Assembly: GCF_050107595.1 (NCBI RefSeq)
Contig: NZ_JBNILH010000010.1
Coordinates: 62,001-126,000, forward strand
Length of the DNA stretch: 64,000 bases
Direction of reading: 5' to 3'
Source of the DNA: Bacillus_AB infantis_C
Lineage (GTDB): Bacteria; Bacillota; Bacilli; Bacillales; Cytobacillaceae
Shown here piece by piece: positions 25,965 through 33,989 of the stretch. The notes under the pieces were generated by a model. The model had not been told where the DNA came from, did not search any database, and saw only the letters and a list, made by a program, of their open reading frames with translations. The position numbers and the translations under genes were made by a program. Numbering within the stretch: the first letter of the stretch is position 1; the number at the start of each line of letters is the position of its first letter.

Positions 25965-26000
25965 TATGTTTTTTAAATTTTATAAATTTTCACGAAAGAT

Positions 26001-26052
26001 GGTGCTTGACCCCACACTCGTTAAAGCATTAGTTAATGTCGGGTCTGGCACC
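26001..26052 (+). repeat. Dispersed hairpin repeat, copy 6
   Basis: GGTGCTTGACCCCACAC...GTCGGGTCTGGCACC with loop GTTAAAGCATTAGTTAAT. rlmD remnant 3 starts 4 bases after it. Confidence 0.88.
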
Positions 26053-26055
26053 TAT

Positions 26056-26205
26056 TTCTGGTCGGCTAGCCAGAGGCAGATGGTGCCTACGCCGCAGTAT
26101 GCGTCTGCGACTTTTTCTTTGCCTGTAAGGGCTGCCGCTTTTTTGACTTCGTTATAGAGCTTGACGGTCTGCTAGGAGGTAAGCTGGAAGAAGGTCCAGG
26201 CGAAA
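26056..26205 (-). pseudogene. rlmD remnant 3 (internal piece)
   Basis: About 145 bases matching intact rlmD from about 32970 to 33115: CTGGTCGG...GCCAGAGGC, TACGCCGCAGTATGCGTCTG, and TTGACTTCGTTATAGAGCTT. It is bracketed on both sides by same-orientation hairpin repeats (copies 6 and 7). Non-functional. Confidence 0.9.
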
Positions 26206-26210
26206 AAGAA

Positions 26211-26262
26211 AGTGCCTGACCCCATACACTTTAAAGCATTAGCTAATGTGGGGTCAGGCACC
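26211..26262 (+). repeat. Dispersed hairpin repeat, copy 7 (consensus form)
   Basis: AGTGCCTGACCCCATACAC, loop TTTAAAGCATTAGC, and TAATGTGGGGTCAGGCACC. It separates rlmD remnant 3 from the IS1182 remnant, both of which end at it. Confidence 0.92.
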
Positions 26263-26263
26263 T

Positions 26264-26409
26264 ATTTTTTTGTCTTCCACAAGTGGATAAATGAAGGAAA
26301 AGTCGATCGCTGCCTCAATCTTGCGAACCAAATGGTTCACAGGTACAAGTTGATCAAGAGCAATCATTTCAATTTAATCCCGCTGGATTGAATTATTCTT
26401 TGTCAGCAC
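26264..26409 (-). pseudogene. IS1182-family transposase, N-terminal remnant
   Basis: From GTG at 26409 the minus strand encodes LTKNNSIQRD, a TAA stop in place of a sense codon, then IEMIALDQLVPVNHLVRKIE and AAIDFSFIYPLVED, the typical N-terminus of IS1182-family transposases. GAGGTGATT precedes the GTG. The rest of the transposase is gone; homology stops at hairpin repeat copy 7. Confidence 0.85.
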
Positions 26410-26448
26410 AGTAATCACCTCAAGCATTGATATATCTATAAGTGTATA

Positions 26449-26499
26449 AAAAAATAGACTGTAGGCAAACCCGACTTTCGTCGAGTTTGCCTACAGTCT
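26449..26499 (-). terminator. Strong hairpin with T-run, possibly IS1182 end
   Basis: AGACTGTAGGCAAACCCGAC and GTCGAGTTTGCCTACAGTCT pair almost perfectly over 20 bp; on the minus strand seven T follow. It can terminate the gene at 26634-27062. It also lies 47 nt outside the IS1182 remnant start, so it may be the element's terminal hairpin. Confidence 0.75.
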
Positions 26500-26633
26500 G
26501 AAAGGACTAATTAAAGTCCTTGCTTAGTCTTAATTAAACAATAATATTAATAACTGTTTTAGTTCAGCAAGAACCTATCCTCCCCCTGCTGATAGTTAAC
26601 TATAGCTGAAACAATCATACATGAAATATTGAA

Positions 26634-27062
26634 TTACTTTTTAACAATAGCTTTAAATATTTTAGGACCAAACTTTACAGCACCGCCCGCTAATACTATG
26701 AGTGAAGCTCCAATTGCTCCACCTAAAAACTTTTTATTACTTTCGTCCTGTTGCATAGCATTCGATACCTGTTTGTCAATGTGGCCATAAACGACTGTCC
26801 TCTGTTCAAACGTAAGATCATCCCTTTTTAATTCTACTTCATAAACTGAAATTGCTTTTTTTATGATATCAAATACATTTTGCCCAGAGTTACTTGATAA
26901 CTCAGCTGCTTTTGCGAATATTTCTTTAATATGGGGAGAATATTGCATGAGGTTTTTCAAATCTTCAAGTGATATATCAATATTTTCACTTTGCAATAAA
27001 TCAGATGCCTCTTCTATTAAGGACAAATCCTTCTTTTGGGAACCATCTTCATTCTGACGCAT
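26634..27062 (-). CDS. Hypothetical protein with C-terminal membrane anchor
   Basis: 142 residues, not recognised. Mostly helical and acidic (LSLIEEASDLLQSENIDISL, NLMQYSPHIKEIFAKAAEL). Residues about 112-135 form one hydrophobic segment (FLGGAIGASLIVLAGGAV) followed by basic residues, suggesting a tail-anchored membrane protein. GGGGGT precedes the ATG. It ends at a strong terminator. Neighbours are small genes of mobile-element character on the same strand. Confidence 0.7.
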   Translation of the reverse strand: MRQNEDGSQKKDLSLIEEASDLLQSENIDISLEDLKNLMQYSPHIKEIFAKAAELSSNSGQNVFDIIKKAISVYEVELKRDDLTFEQRTVVYGHIDKQVSNAMQQDESNKKFLGGAIGASLIVLAGGAVKFGPKIFKAIVKK

Positions 27063-27153
27063 TTGAATACCCCCTACAATAAAATTTAATTTAAGTTTAA
27101 TTATCTAGCAATGGATGTAATTAGTAAAGTTTTACTATTATGCCATTTTAAAA

Positions 27154-27594
27154 TTATGCCCATTCTAAATCATTAGTAGATACTTTCCTGTCAATCAAGC
27201 CTCTTCTTCCGAGATTAATAACTTCCAACTCCACTCTCCCCCAATAAAATCCTGTTGATGTAGTGTTTTCTCTTGGTAAATGCCACAATATTAACAGCGA
27301 TTCAACATCAGCCAATTTCTTAACTGAATATCTTCCACCATTAGGAAATTCTAATAACCCTACTCTAATTTTTATTTTTCCTTTTACATTCCAAAGCCAA
27401 TCTCTTTGATGTTCACTTATCCTTCGCCAAAAAGGTCTGCTAGTTTTTCCTATATAAAGCAAAGTTTCTTTTTCACCATAAACTCTATATATTGCATAAA
27501 TTCCTGAATACCGTGCTATTTCCCTATTATAAAAATTTTCAAGACCATAAGCCCCATACCATCTTATATGTACAGTTGTCATTACCATCACCAT
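27154..27594 (-). CDS. GIY-YIG nuclease-like protein
   Basis: 146 residues. SGIYAIYRVYG and TLLYIGKTSRPFWRRISEHQ carry the GIY and YIG motifs with the catalytic Tyr, Arg and His positions spaced as in GIY-YIG endonucleases; VKKLADVESLLILWHLP may supply the metal-binding Glu. Start choice is uncertain (ATG at 27594, 27588 or 27582; no clear ribosome site). Such small stand-alone domains occur in mobile elements and defence islands. Function beyond possible DNA cleavage is unknown. Confidence 0.8.
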   Translation of the reverse strand: MVMVMTTVHIRWYGAYGLENFYNREIARYSGIYAIYRVYGEKETLLYIGKTSRPFWRRISEHQRDWLWNVKGKIKIRVGLLEFPNGGRYSVKKLADVESLLILWHLPRENTTSTGFYWGRVELEVINLGRRGLIDRKVSTNDLEWA

Positions 27595-27671
27595 AATTCT
27601 TTGTGACTAAAACATTTAGATTTGATTTCTTTGTTGTATCTTCAGAAATATTCTAAAGTAAAAGTTATCAA

Positions 27672-27950
27672 TTAACCCAACTGATTTTTCCTTACGACAA
27701 GTTCACGTTTACGTTCCTCTAGGACTTGGTCAACAGTTAATTCTTTTTCTACTAAAGAAAAGCCTTTTTGCTGCTTACGTTTCCTCGTATTGTTAATATC
27801 AAATAGTTTATATTCACGCTTTTGTTCAGGATATGATACATAAGCAGCGTGTTCAGAAGTAGTTGTTAAACCCATTCGATTTAGCTTGTTTTGAGTGAAT
27901 AGATGGTCTGGTACTTCTTCTGGTAGATACCGTTTCATCTCTTGTTTCAT
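27672..27950 (-). CDS. Hypothetical small basic protein
   Basis: 92 residues, not recognised. Highly charged (NNTRKRKQQKGFSLVEKELT, ERKRELVVRKNQLG), no membrane segment. GGGAGACATTCAAG precedes the ATG, giving an acceptable ribosome site. It lies between the GIY-YIG gene and another unknown gene on the same strand; the cluster has the look of a plasmid or phage remnant. Confidence 0.6.
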   Translation of the reverse strand: MKQEMKRYLPEEVPDHLFTQNKLNRMGLTTTSEHAAYVSYPEQKREYKLFDINNTRKRKQQKGFSLVEKELTVDQVLEERKRELVVRKNQLG

Positions 27951-27985
27951 CTTGAATGTCTCCCTACTAAAATTGTAAAAATCAT

Positions 27986-28399
27986 TTAAACAGTAACTAA
28001 TTCAGGCTCTATATCGAACTTCTTATCATTGCCTCTTACTTTTAAATATTTTTCCCAAATATAGAATCTCCACTTCCTATCCTCAGAATAGTTTAACGTC
28101 ATATCTCGGTTTATTAACTGTCTAAGTTGCTTGAAATCAACATAATAAATTTTATATCCTTCTAGCCGAATGGCCAGTATTGCTAATTCTGCGTCATCCA
28201 GTAAATCAACTTGTTTAGTTGTTAGGTCGAACCAACCGTGACCTTGTCGATGTAACCTTGATTCTGGTGTACAAAGGACTAACTTCTTACCGTTGCTTAC
28301 CCCATGATACATAATTTTCTTTCGTATGATATTGGAAAGTGAACAACTATATCTCTTGCTGACCGAACTGATTATAATGTTCTTATCTGGAATGGACAT
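27986..28399 (-). CDS. Hypothetical protein
   Basis: 137 residues from ATG at 28399, which follows GGGGGTGGGAAG; an ATG at 28435 gives 12 more residues but lacks a ribosome site. Not recognised. The middle reads LTTKQVDLLDDAELAILAIR then GYKIYYVDFKQLRQLI, an alpha/beta pattern, with EDRKWRFYIWEKYLKV near the end. It is 36 nt upstream of the 92-residue gene on the same strand and may be its operon partner. Confidence 0.62.
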   Translation of the reverse strand: MSIPDKNIIISSVSKRYSCSLSNIIRKKIMYHGVSNGKKLVLCTPESRLHRQGHGWFDLTTKQVDLLDDAELAILAIRLEGYKIYYVDFKQLRQLINRDMTLNYSEDRKWRFYIWEKYLKVRGNDKKFDIEPELVTV

Positions 28400-28523
28400 C
28401 TTCCCACCCCCATATAATGTTATTTTCTTCATCATATCATATGGATCCGTAGCCTGTATTTAGCAATTAAGTGGTTAACAACTAGTGTTTAAACGTAGGC
28501 GATAAAGTGACAGCTGTAAAGTA

Positions 28524-28573
28524 AGTGCCTGACCCCACACGCTTTAAAGCATTATAATATGGGGTCAGGCACC
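28524..28573 (+). repeat. Dispersed hairpin repeat, copy 8
   Basis: AGTGCCTGACCCCACACGC, loop TTTAAAGCATTATAAT, ATGGGGTCAGGCACC. The last full copy in the window; it lies 32 bases before the decayed nuclease gene. Confidence 0.9.
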
Positions 28574-28604
28574 TATTTATTGTTTTTTATACGAGTTTTT
28601 CTAG

Positions 28605-29306
28605 TTAACTAACTATTGTCAGATCGCTTTCTTGATAGATTTCAATGTTTACGTTTCTCGATTCAGATTGATATTTTTTTAGTAATTCTAATGTAGATTT
28701 ACTCCAACTTTCTAACGTGCTAAACACAATTATATGTGCCCTTTTCTGCTAATTTTAAGTACTTTTTTATTACATCTTCATCCGTATTACTCTTATCCTT
28801 CAAGTTATTACCTTTCTTACACTCTCCTATAACAATATTTCCGTCCACCACACAACTTATATCTATTTCCATAGTAGGCTTAGAAGAAGCTATATCTTGT
28901 CTTGTTTTTATTTCCGGAATATACTGAAAAGTAGAAGATGTTTGTTTTAGTCGTGCGAGAGTAAGTATAGGAACTAAAGAATTATGAGAATATGCTTGAT
29001 ATATCATTTCATTTAATTTGTAAAACCAAATTGGCTGCATCCTCTTAGTTTCTGGTTGTAATTGTAGACTTTGGGAGTTATAGTGTTGAACTTGGTAACA
29101 CCTTTTCCCAAAACATCATTAAATTATTATTATAAGGTTCATCTTTACTAATCCTAAATAAAAGTGATTATTCTACCGTTGCTACACTTAACAATGTGAT
29201 CTCATTAATATTAAGCAGACATCTGATCAGGTAAGTATCTGCTCCTTCTTTTAAACCCAATTCCGCAACAAACTCAACATGTGTCACGTACACAATCAAA
29301 GGCGAC
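28605..29306 (-). pseudogene. Decayed gene with PD-(D/E)XK-like domain
   Basis: Read on the minus strand, protein-like text continues across several lesions: SPLIVYVTHVEFVAELGLKE, a stop after LLSVATVE, then FRISKDEPYNNNLMMFWEKV, a frameshift, and QSLQLQPETKRMQPIWFYKL. Next comes MEIDISCVVDGNIVIGECKK (D...ECK, nuclease-like), and after one more frameshift near 28738 the tail IIVFSTLESWSKSTLELLKK ending with a stop at 28607-28605. At least two frameshifts and one stop are visible. The N-terminal part of the gene is missing. Confidence 0.72.
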
Positions 29307-29380
29307 TATAACTACTACTTAAAACAAATAAGCGGTAATTATACCACTTATTAATGATATTACCATCAGTCACTCCCAAC

Positions 29381-29410
29381 TAAAAAACAGCCCTTTGAGA
29401 AGACTGTTCT
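29381..29410 (-). terminator. Terminator of the TIR operon
   Basis: On the minus strand AACAG...CTT pairs with AAG...CTGTT, followed by TTTTTA, about 70 nt after the TIR gene. Confidence 0.6.
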
Positions 29411-29478
29411 TAGTTTATATAACTAACTTATACTATCTAAAAAAAGTGAAATAGTCTTAAGAGATCAAATCCATACGC

Positions 29479-30270
29479 CTAATTTTTCCATACTTTATTT
29501 CCTGTTTCTATAGGGAGCGCCCTAATAATCTCTCTAAATGCTTCAAGTTGTGAACTTGGTTCTTTATATACATATTTTCTTAACAATCCGGGAATTTCTC
29601 CTGTTTTTCCATCTTGATCTTTTAATGCCAATGTGATAATTGCGAATTTGTCACCTTTTTCTTTTTGTTCATCTATGGCATAATCTACTTCGTCCTCTAG
29701 ATAATCTTCATCTTTAAATGATGGAGTAACAAAAAATATAGCTGCACATGACTCTTTAAAACCTTGGTATATTCCTCTATTCAACTTTGTTCCAGCAGCC
29801 ATTGCGTCTTCATCCAGCCATGGATCAAACCCTAATTCTTTTAGTAGTTGAAAATACTCTCTAACTAGTGGTTTATCTGCACCTTTATGACTTAAAAAGA
29901 TTTTCTTTGGGGCATTAACTTCAATTTCCTTTTTTGTTGCTGAGAAATTCACTATAAATTTTGAGTCATCCAATGCTGGTTCATAGTTAGGCTTAAGAGT
30001 AATATAGCTCTTCATCCATTTACATTCTGAAAACACATTAAAGTTGCTCTTAATTTTCTCAAGATTAAATATAAAAGTACCATCTTCCACGTTTATCCAA
30101 TCAAATTCCTTGGATAGACTAGTAACTTTTAATAAATATTCCTTCTCAGGTATATGTTTGAAGTCTAGTATGAAATCTATTGATAATCCATCATATTCAT
30201 GCCAAGGTTGGTGACCCATTTCTTCTAGTTTATACCCGTCATTAGTAGTTGCTATTGTTATCTTCCTCAT
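29479..30270 (-). CDS. TIR-domain protein (putative NADase effector)
   Basis: 263 residues. Residues 1-118 form an unknown beta-rich domain. Residues 122-235 are a TIR domain: KKIFLSHKGADKPLVREYF (beta-A and alpha-A), GFDPWLDEDAMAAGTKLN (BB-loop region), AAIFFVTPSF followed by DEDYLEDEVDYAIDE, which supplies a candidate catalytic Glu (E192 or E194). Bacterial TIR proteins often cleave NAD+ or make signalling nucleotides in anti-phage defence. It is the last gene of a tightly packed three-gene operon (29-nt overlap with the preceding gene) and ends at a terminator. Activity is inferred from family. Confidence 0.88.
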   Translation of the reverse strand: MRKITIATTNDGYKLEEMGHQPWHEYDGLSIDFILDFKHIPEKEYLLKVTSLSKEFDWINVEDGTFIFNLEKIKSNFNVFSECKWMKSYITLKPNYEPALDDSKFIVNFSATKKEIEVNAPKKIFLSHKGADKPLVREYFQLLKELGFDPWLDEDAMAAGTKLNRGIYQGFKESCAAIFFVTPSFKDEDYLEDEVDYAIDEQKEKGDKFAIITLALKDQDGKTGEIPGLLRKYVYKEPSSQLEAFREIIRALPIETGNKVWKN

Positions 30271-30937
30271 ATCCTTCTCCTTTATTAAAATATAATAATT
30301 TTCTATTTGTTTTATAAATATAAATTGAAAAGCTTTTAATTAAGTTCTGATACATCTTGAAATCAATATAATCACTGAACTGAATTACATTAGGAAACCT
30401 AAGTGTGAGAACAGCATTCAATTTAAGAGGTTGGAATTTAAGGTATCTAATGTGAATATCGCTAAAATTAATGATGTTTCTATATTCAAAAGTTTTATTT
30501 ATAAAACTTCCAGTAAAGGTTTCTGCCTCAAACTCAGAAATGTCCTCACCTTCAATATTTATTTCTAGGAGGTTATTACTAAAATTACTATTAAAGATTG
30601 AGTCAACAAAATATTTGTTTGTTACATGTATCTTAGATATATACTTACTTAGTTTTGACTCAACTTTTTTAAGTAAAGGTGCATATTCAAATACATCTTC
30701 AACAAACATCCACATCAGATTATTTATGATGTAGATCTGAATATGATCATTATTTTGATCAACCCGAAAAGAATACATACTATTATGTATTTTTTTATCT
30801 AAGATGTTTACATTAAAATAAATCCCTTCACTTATCTCAATTTCATCTATAAGTCCTCTAAGCAATATCCAAAAATTTTCCTGATCCTTAAATGCATATA
30901 GCATAGCCTCATAAAAGAAATTATCATTTGTTTCCAT
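30242..30937 (-). CDS. Unknown protein, second gene of the TIR operon
   Basis: 231 residues, not recognised. No signal peptide or clear membrane segment; rich in Asn, Ile, Phe and Tyr, with alternating beta-like runs (IYFNVNILDKKIHNSMYSFR, LNAVLTLRFPNVIQFSDYID). The ATG at 30937 follows the stop of the 408-codon gene by one base (TGAAATG), and its end overlaps the TIR gene by 29 nt, so synthesis of all three proteins is coupled. It is most likely a partner or sensor of the TIR effector. Confidence 0.72.
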   Translation of the reverse strand: METNDNFFYEAMLYAFKDQENFWILLRGLIDEIEISEGIYFNVNILDKKIHNSMYSFRVDQNNDHIQIYIINNLMWMFVEDVFEYAPLLKKVESKLSKYISKIHVTNKYFVDSIFNSNFSNNLLEINIEGEDISEFEAETFTGSFINKTFEYRNIINFSDIHIRYLKFQPLKLNAVLTLRFPNVIQFSDYIDFKMYQNLIKSFSIYIYKTNRKLLYFNKGEGYEEDNNSNY

Positions 30938-30938
30938 T

Positions 30939-32144
30939 TCAGCTAAGTCCTAACAGTTTTTTTATGTTATCCTCATTTCTTAATTGTGACTGACCATAGT
31001 TAGATATGAATACGCTAGTAAGCTCACTATATGCATTCTTAATAACATTTCGAATATTGTAATCGCTATTTTTAATGAAAATTCTTAGCGAACTTTTCCT
31101 ATCATTAATCATTCCTACCGTAACAAGTTGTTTACTAATATCCCCCTCTTTATCCACATGATTATACTCAATAATAAATTCTATATCATAGATAATTCTA
31201 TTACTTAGTATTAAGTCCTTTACAACTTTATTTTTGAGTAAATCTCCTCCACCATAATTTTGAGAAACTATTTTGGATTTTGCGTCTTTTCGGTTGATAG
31301 TATCTTCGTGATCAAGAGTAATATTTACACATTCAAAACCACTAAAAGAAGAACTTGGTGCATCTAATTCTAATAAAATATCGAGTAGTTTAATAGTATT
31401 TGGATGAACAGAGTTCTCTTCTGTAGCCGCAGTAAAGTCATCATTAAAAGTAAGACTTAGATTTTTGCTCATCTTTGGAGGTGTTATATTGAGCTTTTCA
31501 ATATCCAATAGCTCTTGCAGAAATTCTTTAATGATTGTTTTTATTGCATTATAAATAACTGTATTTGTTGTTTGAACATATACAATACTTTTGTCAAAAT
31601 ACACCTCAACTTTAGCTCTTTTTTCATCGTTATATTTTATACTAAACATACTTTCTTGATCAAAAATAAACTTATCAGTATGTTTTGTTACTAAAAATGT
31701 AGCACTCTGATTATTCAATTCTAGAAACTCAATCGTTTTATCATCCTTAACCTCATTCCAGTCTTTCAAAAATGTCTCTAGACCTTCTTTGGTAATAGTT
31801 GGCACATCAGCTTCAAAAGAGAAAAAGAAGCCATCTGTACTATCGATATCAGGATTAAAAGCCTGACTTCTTAACTCATTGAATAGCCTTTCATTAAACA
31901 TTCCTTTTTTAAAACCGTAAATTAGATATTGTATTAACTCCATTTTCTTCTTTATAGTGTCACGATCAATAGAAATATTGAAACTTCCTAAAATATTTAA
32001 AATCTCAACTTGATTTAATGTATTTAATGAATGGATGATAGTATTCATTTGTTCATCCGTAGGATTAAAGATATTACTAATATTACATTCTCTAACATCT
32101 TCTTCTGAATTTACATTTTTTACACTATTGACATCTTTAGCCAA
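30939..32144 (-). CDS. Unknown protein, first gene of the TIR operon
   Basis: 401 residues from TTG at 32144, chosen because GGGGGG lies just upstream; the frame opens at another TTG (32165) without a ribosome site. Not recognised. The N-terminus has a helical, SAP-like run (EILNILGSFNISIDRDTIKK, MELIQYLIYGFKKGMFNERL). The rest is mixed alpha/beta with many acidic residues and no catalytic motif I can name. It heads the TIR operon and may be the phage- or ligand-recognition component. Confidence 0.7.
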   Translation of the reverse strand: MAKDVNSVKNVNSEEDVRECNISNIFNPTDEQMNTIIHSLNTLNQVEILNILGSFNISIDRDTIKKKMELIQYLIYGFKKGMFNERLFNELRSQAFNPDIDSTDGFFFSFEADVPTITKEGLETFLKDWNEVKDDKTIEFLELNNQSATFLVTKHTDKFIFDQESMFSIKYNDEKRAKVEVYFDKSIVYVQTTNTVIYNAIKTIIKEFLQELLDIEKLNITPPKMSKNLSLTFNDDFTAATEENSVHPNTIKLLDILLELDAPSSSFSGFECVNITLDHEDTINRKDAKSKIVSQNYGGGDLLKNKVVKDLILSNRIIYDIEFIIEYNHVDKEGDISKQLVTVGMINDRKSSLRIFIKNSDYNIRNVIKNAYSELTSVFISNYGQSQLRNEDNIKKLLGLS

Positions 32145-32561
32145 GCTTATCCCCCCAATTCCCAATAGTATAAATATACCATATATTTACCGACCAATCT
32201 GACTAAGTGTCTAAATAAAAATTCAGAAATTAATATTGTTGCTTTTATCTTCTGGTAATAATTAATATTTTTTTCTCATGGGTCGGTTTATGTTGTAATT
32301 TGTGTACTAGCCTATATATGTATACTAGGAGATCACATCACTAGTTGACACTCACCTGACCCACTACCGAATGAAATAATTATATTCTAATCAATAAATG
32401 TAGCCCTTGTTCTCTCTATACCGAATTTTTATAAACTTAGCTTGTACGTCATTACCAACCTATCTCAATTAGAACCTATAAAATAGGTGCCCCTTAATGC
32501 ATTACCATTTTTTCTTATCTCCATTGAACGGCTCTAAAAATGGAGATGTCTACTTATAAAA
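32145..32561. other. Boundary region between island and core
   Basis: No gene. Upstream (left) part must hold the TIR operon promoter; it is very AT-rich. At about 32480-32505 the text AATAGGTGCCCCTTAATGCATTACC is an apparent half-copy of the dispersed hairpin in opposite orientation. The intact rlmD terminator follows. Confidence 0.5.
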
Positions 32562-32588
32562 AAACAGGCCCCCCAATCAGGAACCTGC
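32562..32588 (-). terminator. rlmD terminator
   Basis: CAGGTTCC and GGGGCCTG arms (minus strand) with a long T-run, overlapping the last codons of rlmD. The same hairpin is copied with rlmD remnant 2. Confidence 0.7.
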
Positions 32589-33971
32589 TCCACTCCTCAA
32601 TACCAATTCACTTACCACTTCAACATGCGCCGTCTGCGGAAACATATCCACCGGCTGCATATACTCCACTCTATATTCCGGATCCAGCACCGCAATATCC
32701 TTCGCCAATGTAGACGGATTGCATGACACATAAACAACCTTCTTAGGTCTCACCTTCAAAATCGTTTTCAGTAGCGCCTGGTCAAGCCCTGTTCTTGGCG
32801 GATCGACCACAATAACGTCCGGTCTCCAGCCCTCTTTCATCCACTTCGGAAGCAGGACTTCGGCTTTGCCTGTTTCGTATTTAGCGTGTTGGATGTTGTT
32901 GCGGGCGGCGTTTTTCTTGGCGTCCTGGATGGATTCCGGGATGATGTCCATGCCGCGGATTTCGCCTGCCTGGTCGGCGAGCCAGAGGCCGATGGTGCCT
33001 ACGCCGCAGTAGGCGTCTGCGACTTTTTCCTTGCCTGTGAGGCTGGCGGCTTTTTTGACTTCGTTATAGAGCTTGACGGTCTGCTCGGGGTTGAGCTGGA
33101 AGAAGGTCCGGGCAGACAGCTCGAAGGACAGGTCGCCGAGTGTTTCCTGGATGTATTCTTCCCCGTGCATATGGCGCGTTTCTTTTCCGAAGATCAGGGA
33201 TGTTTTTTCGCCGTTGATGTTTTGCATGATTGATTTGACCTGTGGCAGCCTTTTGGTGATTTCTGTGATGAGCTGCTCTTTTTTCGGCAGGTCTTTGGTT
33301 GATGTGATGATGACGATCTGGAGCTCGCCGCTCTGGATGCCGGTCCGGGCCATGATGGTGCGGACGGTTCCTTTTTTCGTCTTTTCGTTGTAGACAGTGA
33401 TGCCTATTTTGTTCATGACCTTTTTGACGACCCCGATCGCTTTGTTGGTGTGCGGATGCTGCACAACGCATTGCGGGATGTTGATCAGGTTATGGGAGTT
33501 GAGCCCATAGAGGCCGGCGATGATTTTTCCATCCTCCTGGCCCACCTGGAAGGCCGCTTTGTTGCGGTAGTTCCACGGATCCTCCATGCCGATCGTGTCG
33601 CGGATGTCGAGCCCGGCAACCGGAAGCTTTGTATGGCGTTCGAGCGCCTGGATGACGATGTCGCGCTTTTCCTGCAGCTGACGGTCATAGCGGAGATGCT
33701 GCAGCTGGCAGCCGCCGCAAAGCTCGTAGACCGGGCATGGCGCCTGGACGCGGTACTCGGACTCTTTGCGGATCGTTTTGATTTTGGCTTCGGCGAACTT
33801 CGGGCTCACCTTTGTCGCTTCGACGACGACCTCTTCACCAGGCAGCGCGCCTGGTACGAAGACAACCTGCCTTTTAAAATAGCCGACGCCCTCGCCATTG
33901 ATGCCGAGCCGCTTGATTGTAAGCGGGAAGGTCTGCTTTTCTTGTATTTTCACGGTTTGTTCGTTTTTCAT
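32577..33971 (-). CDS. rlmD: 23S rRNA m5U methyltransferase, RlmD/RlmCD family
   Basis: 464 residues, TrmA/RumA family of SAM-dependent uracil-C5 methyltransferases. N-terminal TRAM domain (about 10-68), [4Fe-4S] cysteines CPVYELCGGC (C79, C85, C88, with a fourth likely near 167), SAM-binding ADAYCGVGTIGLWLA, VVDPPRTGLD, and catalytic Cys 417 in YVSCNPSTLAKD. It probably methylates U1939 and/or U747. Its position beside the AlkA-like gene matches B. subtilis yfjO-yfjP from memory, so it may be YfjO rather than the YefA/RlmCD orthologue. Three broken copies of its 3' half are scattered at 17.5, 21.6 and 26.1 kb. Confidence 0.92.
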   Translation of the reverse strand: MKNEQTVKIQEKQTFPLTIKRLGINGEGVGYFKRQVVFVPGALPGEEVVVEATKVSPKFAEAKIKTIRKESEYRVQAPCPVYELCGGCQLQHLRYDRQLQEKRDIVIQALERHTKLPVAGLDIRDTIGMEDPWNYRNKAAFQVGQEDGKIIAGLYGLNSHNLINIPQCVVQHPHTNKAIGVVKKVMNKIGITVYNEKTKKGTVRTIMARTGIQSGELQIVIITSTKDLPKKEQLITEITKRLPQVKSIMQNINGEKTSLIFGKETRHMHGEEYIQETLGDLSFELSARTFFQLNPEQTVKLYNEVKKAASLTGKEKVADAYCGVGTIGLWLADQAGEIRGMDIIPESIQDAKKNAARNNIQHAKYETGKAEVLLPKWMKEGWRPDVIVVDPPRTGLDQALLKTILKVRPKKVVYVSCNPSTLAKDIAVLDPEYRVEYMQPVDMFPQTAHVEVVSELVLRSGAGS

Positions 33972-33989
33972 CGTGCTGCTTCACTCCAT

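Noticed and set aside
29258..29335. Apparent fourth, very decayed rlmD 3' end (CCAATTC...TCAACATG)
   Set aside because: Overall identity is low, and the minus strand reads as protein (THVEFVAELGLKEGADTYLI) continuous with the decayed nuclease gene, which explains the sequence better.
29479..30270. Thoeris system
   Set aside because: The TIR protein resembles ThsB in using a TIR domain, but no SIR2/SLOG ThsA partner is encoded next to it.
33064..33471. Long ORFs on both strands inside rlmD, fumA, ggt and the P-type ATPase
   Set aside because: Shadow frames of G+C-rich genes; biased composition (Arg/His-rich) and no ribosome sites.
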